The position numbers and the translations under genes were made by a program. A stretch of DNA of 25,139 nucleotides from Apostichopus californicus (taxonomy: Eukaryota; Echinodermata; Holothuroidea; Aspidochirotida; Stichopodidae). The stretch spans positions 1-25,139 of the forward strand of contig JAIPMN010002710.1 of NCBI GenBank assembly GCA_020650975.1, written 5' to 3'. Below the pieces are notes generated by a model. It searched no databases. It was not told the origin of the DNA and saw nothing but the letters and a program-made list of their open reading frames with translations. This document shows positions 1 to 11,000 of the stretch, piece after piece; position 1 is the stretch's first letter, and each line of letters begins with the position of its first letter.

Positions 1-721
1 TTCGTCACTTGTAAATAAACCTTTCACTCAGTAGTAAACAATTTTCGTAAGCTGCTCCTTGGAGGCCTAAAAGATGGGGTCTAAAAGTGCCTCAATTTAC
101 CGAATTTTTTAACCACATGTACTTCCATTGATGCTCTTCAACATGCAAGCCACAGAAACCAGGAGTATGCTACTTTATAACTGCAATTTTGCGCTGAGTT
201 TGACACTGAGGGAAATGCAAGGATGTACTTTTGGTCCCAAAGTAATTTGATATTCTGTATACCGTTCAAAAATGTTTTTATCGGTCCAAATTGTTTGTTT
301 TTCTTTTCTGTTACATTCTTTAATTTTGAAGAATGAAAATTTACACAGCCGAGGTTCATCGGTGAAAGTTAATAGACTATTTTGTCTCATACACAGCTCA
401 TTAAGTCACTTCCTCAGATGCAAACACAAAACTCTATGCAAAAGCAATACTTCATGGCCTTAAAATGACACGTTAACATTGGTTACAAATTTTTCAAGGA
501 TAAATGGTGTTGAATTTTATATTAGGTTGCTCTGATGATTATATGAAGTTAAAAGAATATGTTTTGGTTGCATTATTACAATTGATAAAACAATGGATTA
601 ACATAAATGAAGCCTTAAAGAAGCATTTCAGAGATTTGACATATTTCAAAGGAGATCTTGAAATTAGAAATAAATATATCGAAACATTCAAAGTGCTCAA
701 TATTTCATTTCTTGTACGTTG
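1..721. other. Intergenic, no recognised feature
   Basis: AT-rich sequence with only short open frames, none resembling a known protein. I see no splice-bounded coding block, RNA gene or clear repeat. It lies downstream of the minus-strand reductase gene, beyond the repeat at 722-1410. Confidence 0.5.
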
Positions 722-1410
722 ACATATTTGACATCAAGGGTTCTTGAACTCACCAAGCAGGATCTACATACCAAGTATGAAGTTCATCAAAGCATGTTGA
801 CTAGAATGAGCTATGTTGACCTCAAATGCCCTTTGACCTCCGCCAATTTGAATAGGGTATTTTTCAGACTTTGACCTCAAATGACCTGCAACCTCCACCA
901 ATAGCATTCTTGTACTAACCAAGCAGTTCAACCGAGAAGCAGTTTTTGAGTTATCGTGTTTACAAAGGTTTTCGGACTTTTGACCTCAAATGACCTGCGA
1001 TCTACATCAATAAGGTTCTTGTAATCATCAAGCAGGATCTATGTACCGAGTCTGAGGTTCACCCAAGATGTACTTTATGACTTATCCTATTTACAAGGTT
1101 TTCAGGCTTTGAGCTATGTCGACTTCAAATGACTACCAATTTAACATGGTACTTGTACTAACAAAGTCCAAACTGCATACCAACTATGAACTTCAACCAA
1201 GTTGTACGGCTTGAGTTATCGTGTTTATAAGGTTTACAAAGTTTTGACTTCAAATGACCTACCGTCCTCTGCTAATAGGGTTCATGTACTAAACAAGCCG
1301 GATGTACTAGGTTCAACCAAGATTTGCTAGTTGATGTATTGTTTACAAGCTGGTGTCAGATACACACACGCCATCATGATCGCATAGATTCCATTTGCCT
1401 ATAAAAGAGG
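722..1410. repeat. Degenerate tandem repeat with GACCTCAAATGACC core
   Basis: Diverged monomers of about 110-140 bp recur here. Each has a GACCTCAAATGACC-like core (near 870, 979, 1118 and 1243), then a 'ttcttgtactaaccaagcag' type segment, a 'gttcaaccaag' segment and a 'gagttatcgtgtttacaagg' segment. The array ends in a non-repeated tail containing CACACACGCCATCATGATCG (about 1364-1385). From memory, tandem blocks of this kind with such a tail occur in mobile elements of several marine animals, so I read it as an old transposon-associated satellite. Family membership is not verified. Confidence 0.75.
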
Positions 1411-2284
1411 AAAGTTGTGGCCCAGAGGTCGTTGGCGCAGACTACCATTTAAAGGGACCTTCTAATGAATTAAATTGTTAGAATTGTTGTTAGTGAACTA
1501 TGCTATATGAGGCAAATTTAGGTTATAAATTATGGCTATACGTACAGTTTCGATAATAACTACATTAATATTTTGTGTGGAGTGTACCCCCCACCCCCCA
1601 CACACAATTTCCATGCCACTCAGTACAATTATATATTATTTTACACAATAGATGATCAAGACACTCATGATTGATCCAGTATTGTATATTAATATGTATT
1701 TTACACTAGTAATACTCTCTATGTTATGGTTATCTTATACATTTTATTTGGTATTATTCAGTACATTTTGGAAGACTACATACATGTAAAAGATTTCTGA
1801 GAACAATATTGAAGGGAATGAACAAAGAGCATATAAATCGAAAAATTAAGTACACCTCAAGCACAAAAATACATTGAAGATTTTGAGAACAGGAACATTG
1901 ACAAGTGACTATTTAAGTGAAAAAATAGAAAAATTCTTTGACTTTTGTGAAAGATCAAATTATCAAGGCTCAATGAATGTTAACCAAGTGGAAACAAATT
2001 CCACCAATACAGGAGGAGACATTCTAAGAAGACAACATAAAACACTTTACCACTCAATCAATAACCCACTTTCAGAACTATGCGTTACGAGGAACCAATC
2101 GATAACGGTTTGTCTCACACCCATTGGTTTGGACACCAACAGTTTTATTAAGAAAACACTTCATTGCAAAGTTAAAGTTAAAAAGTTACAGGCTTGTATC
2201 AAGGCAAGGCATTTTCACACAACTTTTACAACATTTAACTGTTGGTCATTGGTAGCTTGACACACCCACACACCAAAGTGTGCA
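1411..2284. other. Intergenic, no gene recognised
   Basis: AT-rich DNA with a short C-rich tract (about 1589-1605). A 128-codon open frame at 1874-2260 (+) has no recognisable domain, unremarkable composition and no sign of splicing or conservation, so it is not called as a gene. Confidence 0.5.
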
Positions 2285-2548
2285 CAATTCAAACAGTCCC
2301 TTCGCTTCTGGGGAACTACAGTGCCCCACATCAACGTGTCCCCTAGGGGGGGGGCTTCCCATAAGGTGCAGCAACCAGGGCAGGCAAGTATATTTATAAG
2401 TTACCTCGTAGGTCCCCACTTACAAAGAGAGGCAGTGGAGATAAAGTGCCTTGCCAAGGACATAACGTAATGATCTGGCCAGGACTCAAACCTGCAGTCC
2501 TTAGATCTAAAGTCCATTACCTTTAGCCATTTGACCATCACGCCCTTT
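2285..2548 (-). repeat. tRNA-derived SINE, copy 1
   Basis: On the minus strand the head at about 2548-2480 looks like a tRNA pol III promoter: an A-box-like TGGTCAAATGGCTAAAGG and a B-box-like GGTTTGAGTCC (2492-2482 region). The body that follows contains CCTTGGCAAGGCACTTTATC, AAGTGGGGACCT and GTGGGGCACTGTAGTTCCCC. The same body motifs, in the same order, occur on the plus strand at 23341-23600, so both are copies of one SINE family. The boundaries are approximate because no clear target-site duplication was found. Confidence 0.65.
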
Positions 2549-2946
2549 CTAGTTGCAAGATTTATATTGCTGATCTTTCTCAACTATGGTGATTAATTAT
2601 CTGCTTGATTGAAGCAGCTGCCCTCAATTTATCTTTCCGGAGTGAAAAAGGTTCTTCCAAAAATTGATCAGGGGAAAGTATGCAAAATACTGTAACCAAC
2701 TATAGGATATCTTACCCATGACTGATATTTGTTTCTCCAATTAATGAATACTAAATTTGCTGGTAAATCAAACCTTCAGATGTGAAATATTGCATCACTT
2801 CTATTTTGCAAGTCAATATGGTCCAAAAAAAAGGAACTTCCTTTTGTTTGCTCCTGACTCCAAGGTATCCCATAATAATACATCAACTGTCATCCAGAGA
2901 AAGACCAGAGTGTGGTGCCTGCCTCGTCTACTAAACTTAACATCGT
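2549..2946. other. Downstream flank / probable 3' UTR of the minus-strand reductase
   Basis: This lies directly downstream (minus strand) of the stop codon at 2949-2947. It probably contains the 3' UTR, but I could not find a canonical AATAAA on the minus strand here, so the transcript end is undefined. No other feature is seen. Confidence 0.35.
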
Positions 2947-5900
2947 TCATTCTGTAAGGAAGTCCTGTATTTTTTGATGGGCATCCATATATTTACCCTG
3001 GGACTGAGAAGATCCTCTGGGAATCAGAGCAAGAAGCACAGGTGTCACAGCTCCCTCGTCAATGGTTCTACGACCCCGGTGGTTGTTGAGATCGGTCGCA
3101 ACAAATCCAGGACAACACTGCCGAATGAGAAACAAGAGATAAACCATCCATTAAGCTAGTATCTGTTGCTCTTTAGCCGACAATATGCCAAAGTAGAAAC
3201 AAGAACATTATTAATTCCACACACTGTCTGAATTGCACTTATTGATAATTTGATATCAATACACCATTGGGACATTTCAAAGGAGCAACATCTCATGTCT
3301 GCAATTGTTTGGGTGAGGGGGGAGGAGATGGGGAGGACCCCATACCCCCAACTTATGTGTCAATCTCAGAGCCACTCCCACTCTTTTTTAAAATGCTTGG
3401 TCCACAACTAGATTTTCTCTTCTTTATGAAAATTGTTACTATTAATGGACTTGACAAAGTAAAGGGCACTTGTGTAACATGAAATCTGAAAAAAACCCGC
3501 CACAGCCACAACAATGCTGGGGGGGAACATAACTGAACATAAACTCTATACCGACTCACAGTATTAATTAGAATCCCATCCCTTGGACCATCTTTAAGGT
3601 TTTCAGAGAGTACTTTGGTCGCTGTGATGATACCAAGCTTGGATACACTGTAGGGAGGAATAGTATCCTCTCCAGGCTGCCAGCCCATCTCTCCATGGTT
3701 GCCGGTTCTCACATCACTGAAAGTGAAAAGAATCAAGACAATCACAGTAGTGTCACAGTAGGTGTGATACAACAGGTATGCACCCTTCAAAGGTCACTTG
3801 GATGTCAAGCTACCTTTATGGATAAGAAAAGAGCAACTGAGACTGAAATATGCAATAGTTGTCATGCTCTAGCAGTTGAATCCACTGTATTCTGGTAAAA
3901 CACTTCAGTTACTACAAGCTTGGATATGTTATAGAGAGGATGCCCAAGTGCCAAGCCGATGCCAACTCTCAGAGGAAACTCCACAGTAACTGGAAGCTTT
4001 CATAATGAAATCCATATATTACTGAACATTCTACTGCTATTCAATAATTCTTTATTTGATTGACTATTTCATAAAGAAGTGACATGTGTCTTTCTTAATA
4101 AACCTCAGAAAGCTTTTAAAACTTCTTAAGGAGTAACAAATGTAGAAAAGATTTCCAAATTGCCTAACCATAGGCAATAGCAGTTCAAACTTTAAAAATT
4201 GGAAAATAGAGACCAAATCTATTTGGCATGCAGACACCACTATTAAAATAATTCATGAAAAAAATATCAAAAGGATTATTTACCACCACTGTTTGATCTC
4301 ATTGCTCCCACAGGCGATGGGATATTGTAGTCAATTGGCTAGTGCTAGCATATCTCAGTTGCAATAGCAATGGTTGCCATGGTAAACATTGAGGGGGGGG
4401 GGGTGTGGATGCATGGCTTGTGCTTCATTTTTATTTACCTGATGAACTTTTGCATCAACTTCTGAACATCATCTTCACTTTTAGCTTCTCGAAAACAGTT
4501 CTTAAGTTCTGAACTGATCTTCCTGTAGCATGTATGACCCAATCCACTGGCAACGAAAACAACTCTGTGTGATCAAAATGTAAAAAAGTAAATGTATTGA
4601 CAGCGAATTATACCTGAGACTCATTAAAACATGTTTATAGAAACATGTCTAGATGATATTAAAAATTTTGCAATTTTGAAAAAACTATTGGTTCTTATCT
4701 TGTGTCAAAATCTGACAGCTTCTGCAGCTGTTCAAAGAAGCATTGGTGACAAATGAGAAGACAAGGCTTAAATCATTAAAGGAATTAAAGACTCGCCTCA
4801 AACCGTGTGCCGCCCTCTACATTTAACTTTCGTTCCGTTGCTTGCAAGTGAAGTTATTTTCTTGTCGCTACAAAATGCAGACAGTAATGAAACGTGATAC
4901 CTTGTAATATTTTAAGTGGACCTGAGATGTCCATCGCTGCTATGAACACTGTGTTGTGGGTAATGACCGTAGCTGCATGTATTGACTGTACCCTAGTGTC
5001 TAATTACCGGCGGTAGAAAGCTGTGTGTGTATTTTCTGGGATCGATGGTGGTGTCTAACACTTCTGTTACACCTCAATCGAAACTAGGTCAGATTACCGG
5101 CATCAGATGTTACTTTGTGCGCGAGTCTTCACTACCTTTAAGTCATGTTTTTTCGTGAAAAAACGTCATATATATTCACAAAGAAGTCATATCTATTCAC
5201 AATGTTTATATGTGTTACTATAAAATTGCAGTTTAGTACTAACAAAGCCATTTTAGTATCAGCCATAACCTGGCTTAATATGAAACAGATATGCAGAAAA
5301 GTTAACGGTCAATAAATGGAATTTTTGATTGAATATTGAAGGGGCCAAACTGTAAAAGGCTCAAACATTTAGAGATTTGATAGTCTCAGCCTAAAGTACA
5401 TTTGCATCAGACCAATAGGCCCACAAAGTTGAGATCTCTGTCCCAGCATTTGGGCTATTGGCCCACTTTATTTCAACATGTGGTGATATATACAGTAGAC
5501 AATCATACCTCGTTGTTGTGGTATATTTATTATTAACCCTTTTGAAATGTACAGGGAGAGAAAACAATGTAGTGAATATTAATATTGAGAAAAGCTTACC
5601 TGCTGTTTGATCTGAGGATAAGGCTTAGGATGTTGTAAGTTTTCAAAGTGTCAAAGAAATTTGTTTTCAGAGTACGTTCCACTCTCTCCATGAAAGGTAA
5701 GTCATTTTCCTGTCACATTGGCAAAGAAGAATAATATTACAAACAGTATACGAAAAAAAAGAATACGATAACTGTCAGGAATAAATCCCTGAAGGTGATC
5801 ATAGCCAACATTTGAAGCAACATTTTGAGTTTACATTTTGTTACATAATTTTTTGCAAACCTGCCACTCATTCTCTATATAAGTCTTGACAGTAGATCAT

Positions 5901-7580
5901 ACTTGAAACTTACCTATTCTTTTATTTTGCATCAAATGATGGTTATAATGAGCAAATAATTAACAACTTCAAGCCAATTCTTGGCATTTTCATCACCTCA
6001 ACACTTTTCAAAATAGTATCAAAGACAGTTTAGAAGCAAGTTTGAAAATTTCATATTATTACTTTACTGATTTGTGGTGAACTTTGACTAATGATCATGA
6101 TGACATTATGGTATAAAGCAGCATAAAAATTAATATCAAAATCAACTCAAAGGGCTCATTTATCTGCTTTCAATTGTCAAATTGTGCTTCTCATGATCAT
6201 GGACATCTTTGAATGCTGTTACCTTGTTACTAACTATTGCGAAGTTCAAGCAACACAAGTTATGCAGATTTATGTAATATACTTGAGAAGAATACAATGT
6301 GAATTTACAAAGTCATTGAAAGATGTGGAACATTTTCCTATATATTGTTAAAAGTTAAATTAATTACCCAGGATGCTATTCCAACATTGTTTATGAGAAT
6401 ATCAATTCCACCGTGAGATTTCTCTAAATGTTCTTTTAGTCTTATTACACTTTCTTCATCACCAATATCTAGTTGATGGTAGCGAGGGGACAGTCCTTCT
6501 TCTTTAAGCTTTTCAATGGCTTCAAGTCCACGAGATTCATCACGGGAGGTAAGGTATACCACATCAGATCTGTCAAGTTTCTTACAAAGAGATCTCACAA
6601 TGGCAAATCCAATGCCTTTGTTTGCTCCAGTTACCTGCAAGAAAAGACAATTGGTACTTTTACTTAAAGGCATTAAAGACTTGCCCCAAACCGCGTGCTG
6701 AAAAAGTAGTTTCCCTTGCTTGCAAGTGAAGTTTTCTTCTTGTCGTTACAAAATGCAGACAGTAATGAAACGTGATACCTTGTTATCTTTTATCCAGACC
6801 TGAGATGTCCATCGCTGCTATGTACACTGTGTTGTGGGTATTGACCGTAGCTGTATGTATTGACTGTACATTAGTGTCTAATTACCAATGGTAGCAACTG
6901 TGTGTGTATTTTCTGGGATCGATGATGGTGTCTAAGACTTCTGTTACACCTCATTCGAAACTAGGTCAGATTACCGGCATGAGCTGTTCTTTGTGCGCGA
7001 GTCTTCACACCCTTTAATAAGATGCTAATAATGTTATTCAGTTGTAAACTTTGCATAGTTTTAATTATGATAGAGTTATCAGGTTTTTCAAACAGGTGGA
7101 GAACACCATTTAGCACAGACTAGTCTTTACAGCACACAACACTCAATAATACTCAAGTAACAATAATACAGTTACTTTATAGTCAATTGCCAAATGCTCA
7201 GAAATGGAATAGCATATATGTGGCCTACAGGCTACTGTACATCACATGTTCCACCCCAGAGAATCAGTATTACTTAGGACTACATTATGCTTTGATGATA
7301 CCAGATGACAAAGCATTTGGAGAGGGAAATTGGCTAATATAACATGATAGAGCAAGAAATGAAATCGATTAGTCAGCCCCGATGTCATCCTAACAAGTAA
7401 CATTACGTACAGTTTACTAATTTAGGCCTAACTTAGGCTAGGTAAGGTCTTGACTTAGTCAAACAAGAACGAGTAACAATAAAATTCCAAATATCAATTC
7501 AGTATAAACACATATGACCGCCGTACATGGTGATCGACTTTAAAATTGTTTTATGATATTACCACAGCGATAGTTGGCAT
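2947..7580 (-). CDS. CBR1: Carbonyl reductase [NADPH] 1-like, six exons, complete
   Basis: Predicted NADPH-dependent cytosolic carbonyl reductase of the classical SDR superfamily. Coding exons on the minus strand: 7580-7563, 6634-6368, 5709-5600, 4564-4439, 3716-3560, 3117-2947 (stop TGA at 2949-2947), about 282 residues against 277 in human CBR1. Every junction has GT/AG. Exon 1 encodes only MPTIAV and abuts VTGANKGIG, the TGxxxGxG Rossmann cofactor loop. Other visible elements are QLDIGDE (cofactor specificity region), INNVG (the NNAG motif with Val for Ala), VVFVASGLG carrying the catalytic Ser, YSVSK (the YxxxK catalytic pair) and CCPGFVATDL (the PG motif after the active site). Introns 1 and 3 each contain a copy of a TTAA-flanked MITE. 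It is paralogous to the gene at 8025-13536 and divergent from it. The family assignment is strong; the substrate is not shown by the sequence. Confidence 0.93.
4776..5141. mobile_element. TTAA-flanked MITE, copy A
   Basis: A 366-bp non-coding element in intron 3 of the minus-strand reductase. It starts TTAAAGG and ends CCTTTAA. Its termini are imperfect inverted repeats: TTAAAGG..TTAAAGACTCGC at the left, GCGCGAGTCTTC..CCTTTAA at the right. It is similar along its length to 6664-7017, sharing for example ACAAAATGCAGACAGTAATG and GAAACGTGATACCTTG. The TTAA ends suggest a piggyBac-type non-autonomous element, though a shorter TA-type duplication is possible. Confidence 0.75.
6664..7017. mobile_element. 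TTAA-flanked MITE, copy B
   Basis: A 354-bp second copy of the element at 4776-5141, in the same orientation, with the same TTAAAGG start, CCTTTAA end and AAAGACT/AGTCTT inverted termini. It sits in intron 1 of the minus-strand reductase, only about 30 bp upstream (in transcript sense) of the exon 2 acceptor at 6635-6636. It therefore flanks the branch-point and polypyrimidine region. Confidence 0.75.
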
Positions 7581-8024
7581 CTTTCTTGTATTGTACGATA
7601 CTATCTATGTATGGTGAATGTCAACATGATTTTCGCGAAACTAAGTGCCCAAGCTTTCACAAACGACGTTATAAAACAGAATGTATAAATTTCTGTGCGT
7701 TATAATGTTGTGTAAATATATTCCGGTGGCTGAAGTTGATCAAAAATCCGTGTTTAAAGATAAACTAAATATGGTTTTCGCTCCATGTACGTTGAAAAAC
7801 AAAGTTTATCGGATGAAAAATAGATAAAACGGAAGCAACGAACAATTTAGACTCGTGATGTGGTGTCTCAAGTATAGAAACAGCTGATATCGTTCATTGT
7901 CAACAGACGGCAGTTTTACATAACTCCCAGGTTCGAGTTACTAGCTTTGTCGATCGAGTTGTTTAGAGTCATATGTATATGGATTCTAGATTGGAGATCA
8001 CGAAGCTGACAAGCGCGAACAAAG
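7581..8024. promoter_or_regulatory. Probable shared bidirectional promoter of the reductase pair
   Basis: The 444 bp between the divergent start codons (7580-7578 on minus, 8025-8027 on plus) must hold both 5' UTRs and core promoters, unless untranslated upstream exons exist. Visible are more CpGs than in the flanking DNA and a perfect 10-bp palindrome TTTCGCGAAA at 7631-7640, resembling E2F-type or DREF-type sites. No convincing paired TATA boxes were found. The promoter role is inferred from gene geometry. Confidence 0.5.
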
Positions 8025-11000
8025 ATGCCGACGATTGCGGTGGTAAATTTCAATTTCTTTTCAATTTGATACGCGTATTTTTTACTTTTTCGGATGTGTG
8101 TTAAACCCGTTCGGGATAACACCAGGACTGGACCACCTATCATACTGCATGTGTATTCTCCCTTGCAGACCTCCCAAAGTCATTGTATTTTACAAATATC
8201 CTCATTTAGGCCTAAAAGGTTACAATCAAACAAAACGTCATTGAATTTGAACCATAGAAATTGATAAGGAATTTCTATGATTTAAATACAACTCCATTTT
8301 AATAAGATTTAGGCTATACTTTGTTAGCCTATAACAGGTGAGACCTGGAGATTCCACAGTGAGACAATGAGAGTTGGGAAAAGTGCTTATAATGTAGTTT
8401 GGCCCAATTCTGCCAAGTTTCCATTTGATAAATTACCAATAGTATACATTTATCAGGTCTTTATCATGGCATAGGGGTTGATTTGATTGATTTCACACCA
8501 AATGACAATACAAGACACTGGGTTTAGGGATAACACAGAAAAGTCTGCCCAGCAGTCATTTTCATAAGTTGTTCCTAGGAATAAGACTATAGTCTTATAT
8601 AGGGCAATTAAAGGCATATCTAAGCTGTTAGTGTTAGTTATACTGTTATTGCTGTTTCTATTATTATTTCTGCTTGTACTTCATGTTCTTTACAAATATT
8701 AGAAAAATGATTCATTAATGAAGTTGCATTTTAAAAATTTTTCTGCAGGTAACTGGAGCAAACAAAGGCATTGGGTTTGCCATTGTGCGATCTCTTTGTA
8801 AGAAACTCAAAAGTTCTGATGTGGTATACCTTACCTCCCGCAATGAATCTCTCGGACTTGATGCTGTCGAGGAACTTAAAAAAGAAGGACTCTCCCCATG
8901 CTACCATCAACTGGATATTGGTGATGAAGGAAGTGCAAAAAAACTGAAAGAACATCTAGAAAAAACTCATGGCGGGGTTGACATTCTCATAAATAATGCT
9001 GGAGTTCTCTTGCGGGTAAGTATACGAAGAAAGTACTACAATACCAGTAAATGAATTCATGTGTGAAGAGAGTACGTAATGGTGTACTGTATGTTTAAAT
9101 TAAAGTACATGTTAAAATAGAAACTCTTGCAATTGAAAATAAGACTGCATCGACTCGTTGAAAATGAGTTTAAACTCATGTATAGTATTTTACAACCTCC
9201 ATCAATCATTATATTATACCTAATTAAATTAAATATAATGATGTCCAAATCTTCATCAATATTGCTCAATATCTTACTATTGTATCAAGAGCACTGCTAA
9301 AAGCAGGAGCATTATAATTGACATGGGACGATCATCCGGGGGGGGGGGGCACAGGTGGGGGAGATGGGAGGGGACTGCTGTGAATGCCTCGATTCTGGCT
9401 AGGAAATGCTGAAAGCTTGCCAAGTTGCAGTCATTTTGTGGGACTCAGCTGGTCATCTTTGACATGACCAGCTGAGCAGCAGTGAATTGCAGTTCATGAA
9501 TTACTTAGCCTCCAATAGATCTTCTCAGTGAGGGGTGATTAAAAGACATGATCTCACTCCAATGTTTACCATCAGGGGGTGTAGAGGGAGGTGGAGGGAA
9601 GAAGATGGGGTTGGGAGCCAGACTAAAATCTGTAAAAATTGATAGTTCATCAACACATAGATGATGCTTCAGGAATGATATTGTTGAACTATTTTGCAAA
9701 ATAATAGCTTGACATATTATATTTGTGAGTTGCTGAATCCGCAAAACCTTTATACCCCCCTCTCCCTCTTCTCTACACCACATACTGCAACTTGCAATGC
9801 TGCCTCTGTCAATGTGTATACTCTATTATGTGAGACATTTTCAATCCTCGCAGTTAACTTCCATGTTCTGTTTTTCTATTGTTTCGATCTGTTAACCAGT
9901 TTACTATTTTGTTTCTCTTTTCATGATTCAAGGAAGAGGAAATCCCTTTCATAGAGAAGGCAGAACGTACCATGAAGACTAATTTCTTTGACACTCTGAA
10001 AGCATATAACATCCTTAGCCCTGCGATCAGATCACATGGCCGGTAAGTTTGTTACTGTACACCCTCCAGTAGTGTACTTGTGCAATTCATCTACTGGGTT
10101 AGACTTGCAAGTTGACAGTATTTAGTTTTGCATATCTCATGTGGGAGAGGTTCTTGCTGTTTTCTCATAACAGACTAAGCACTTCAACATGGTACTCTGT
10201 GATATGCTGAATGTGGGTTGAGATGGCATCTAACAAGTTAGCTTGAAAAAGTGAGAAAAAAAATGCATGATGGTTTGTGAAAAGACTGCCTTTTATTCAT
10301 ACAGCTATGTGTCTACATTTCACATAGGAAGACTGCTCTTTCTGGATATTTAAACATTTTTGAATAAAACTTCTACAGTATACTGTAAATTCCTTACCAC
10401 TGACTGAAATCATTGATGCCCACAATGGAGTGCTACAAATAAGAGCTGGAAATCTCTAATCTTTTCTGGTTCTCACTAAATTCTTGAACAAGTTTAACTC
10501 ACTTGCTCTTCATTAGCCAGTATACAAATAATGAATGGTTATGAGTGCAATAGTGCAAATATTTCATGAGTTGCAAGATGGAATGTGCTGAACAAATTAC
10601 ATCTTTCAACGAATGAAATATTTGCACTATTGCACGAATGGAAACCATTCATTATTTGTTTTATACAACACCTTCAAATTTGGATATAATTGGATGTAAA
10701 ATGCACTCATGCAACAGATTGTTTTGAACAGACAGGTTTCTCTGCTCTCTAACCATTGAAAAAAGTGCTACCAAAAAGTATAACCCATGGTTCTATTTCA
10801 TAGAGTGCAATAGAGCGGATTTTGCATGCAATTGACGAGCAATTGACAAATCAAATGACCGGAATATAATTAGGTGTTGTATAAATAGTTATATTTAATT
10901 TTGAGCAAAACTATTCACATGTATGGCATACCACACTACGAATATTTCTGGACATTTGAACCACTGAACGTTTTCTTTTCTGGTTTTCCTTCCTGTTGAT

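Noticed and set aside
1874..2260. 128-codon open frame on the plus strand
   Set aside because: No recognisable domain, AT-rich composition like the flanks, no splice context; most likely chance.
6473..6701. Plus-strand frames opposite reductase exon 2 (and the minus frame at 8731-8955)
   Set aside because: Antisense shadows of the conserved reductase exons; the similar antisense peptides arise because the exons are paralogous.
9505..9954. Frames of 86-92 codons in reductase intron 2
   Set aside because: Proline-rich low-complexity translation of pyrimidine-rich intron DNA; the plus frame runs into exon 3 in the wrong frame.
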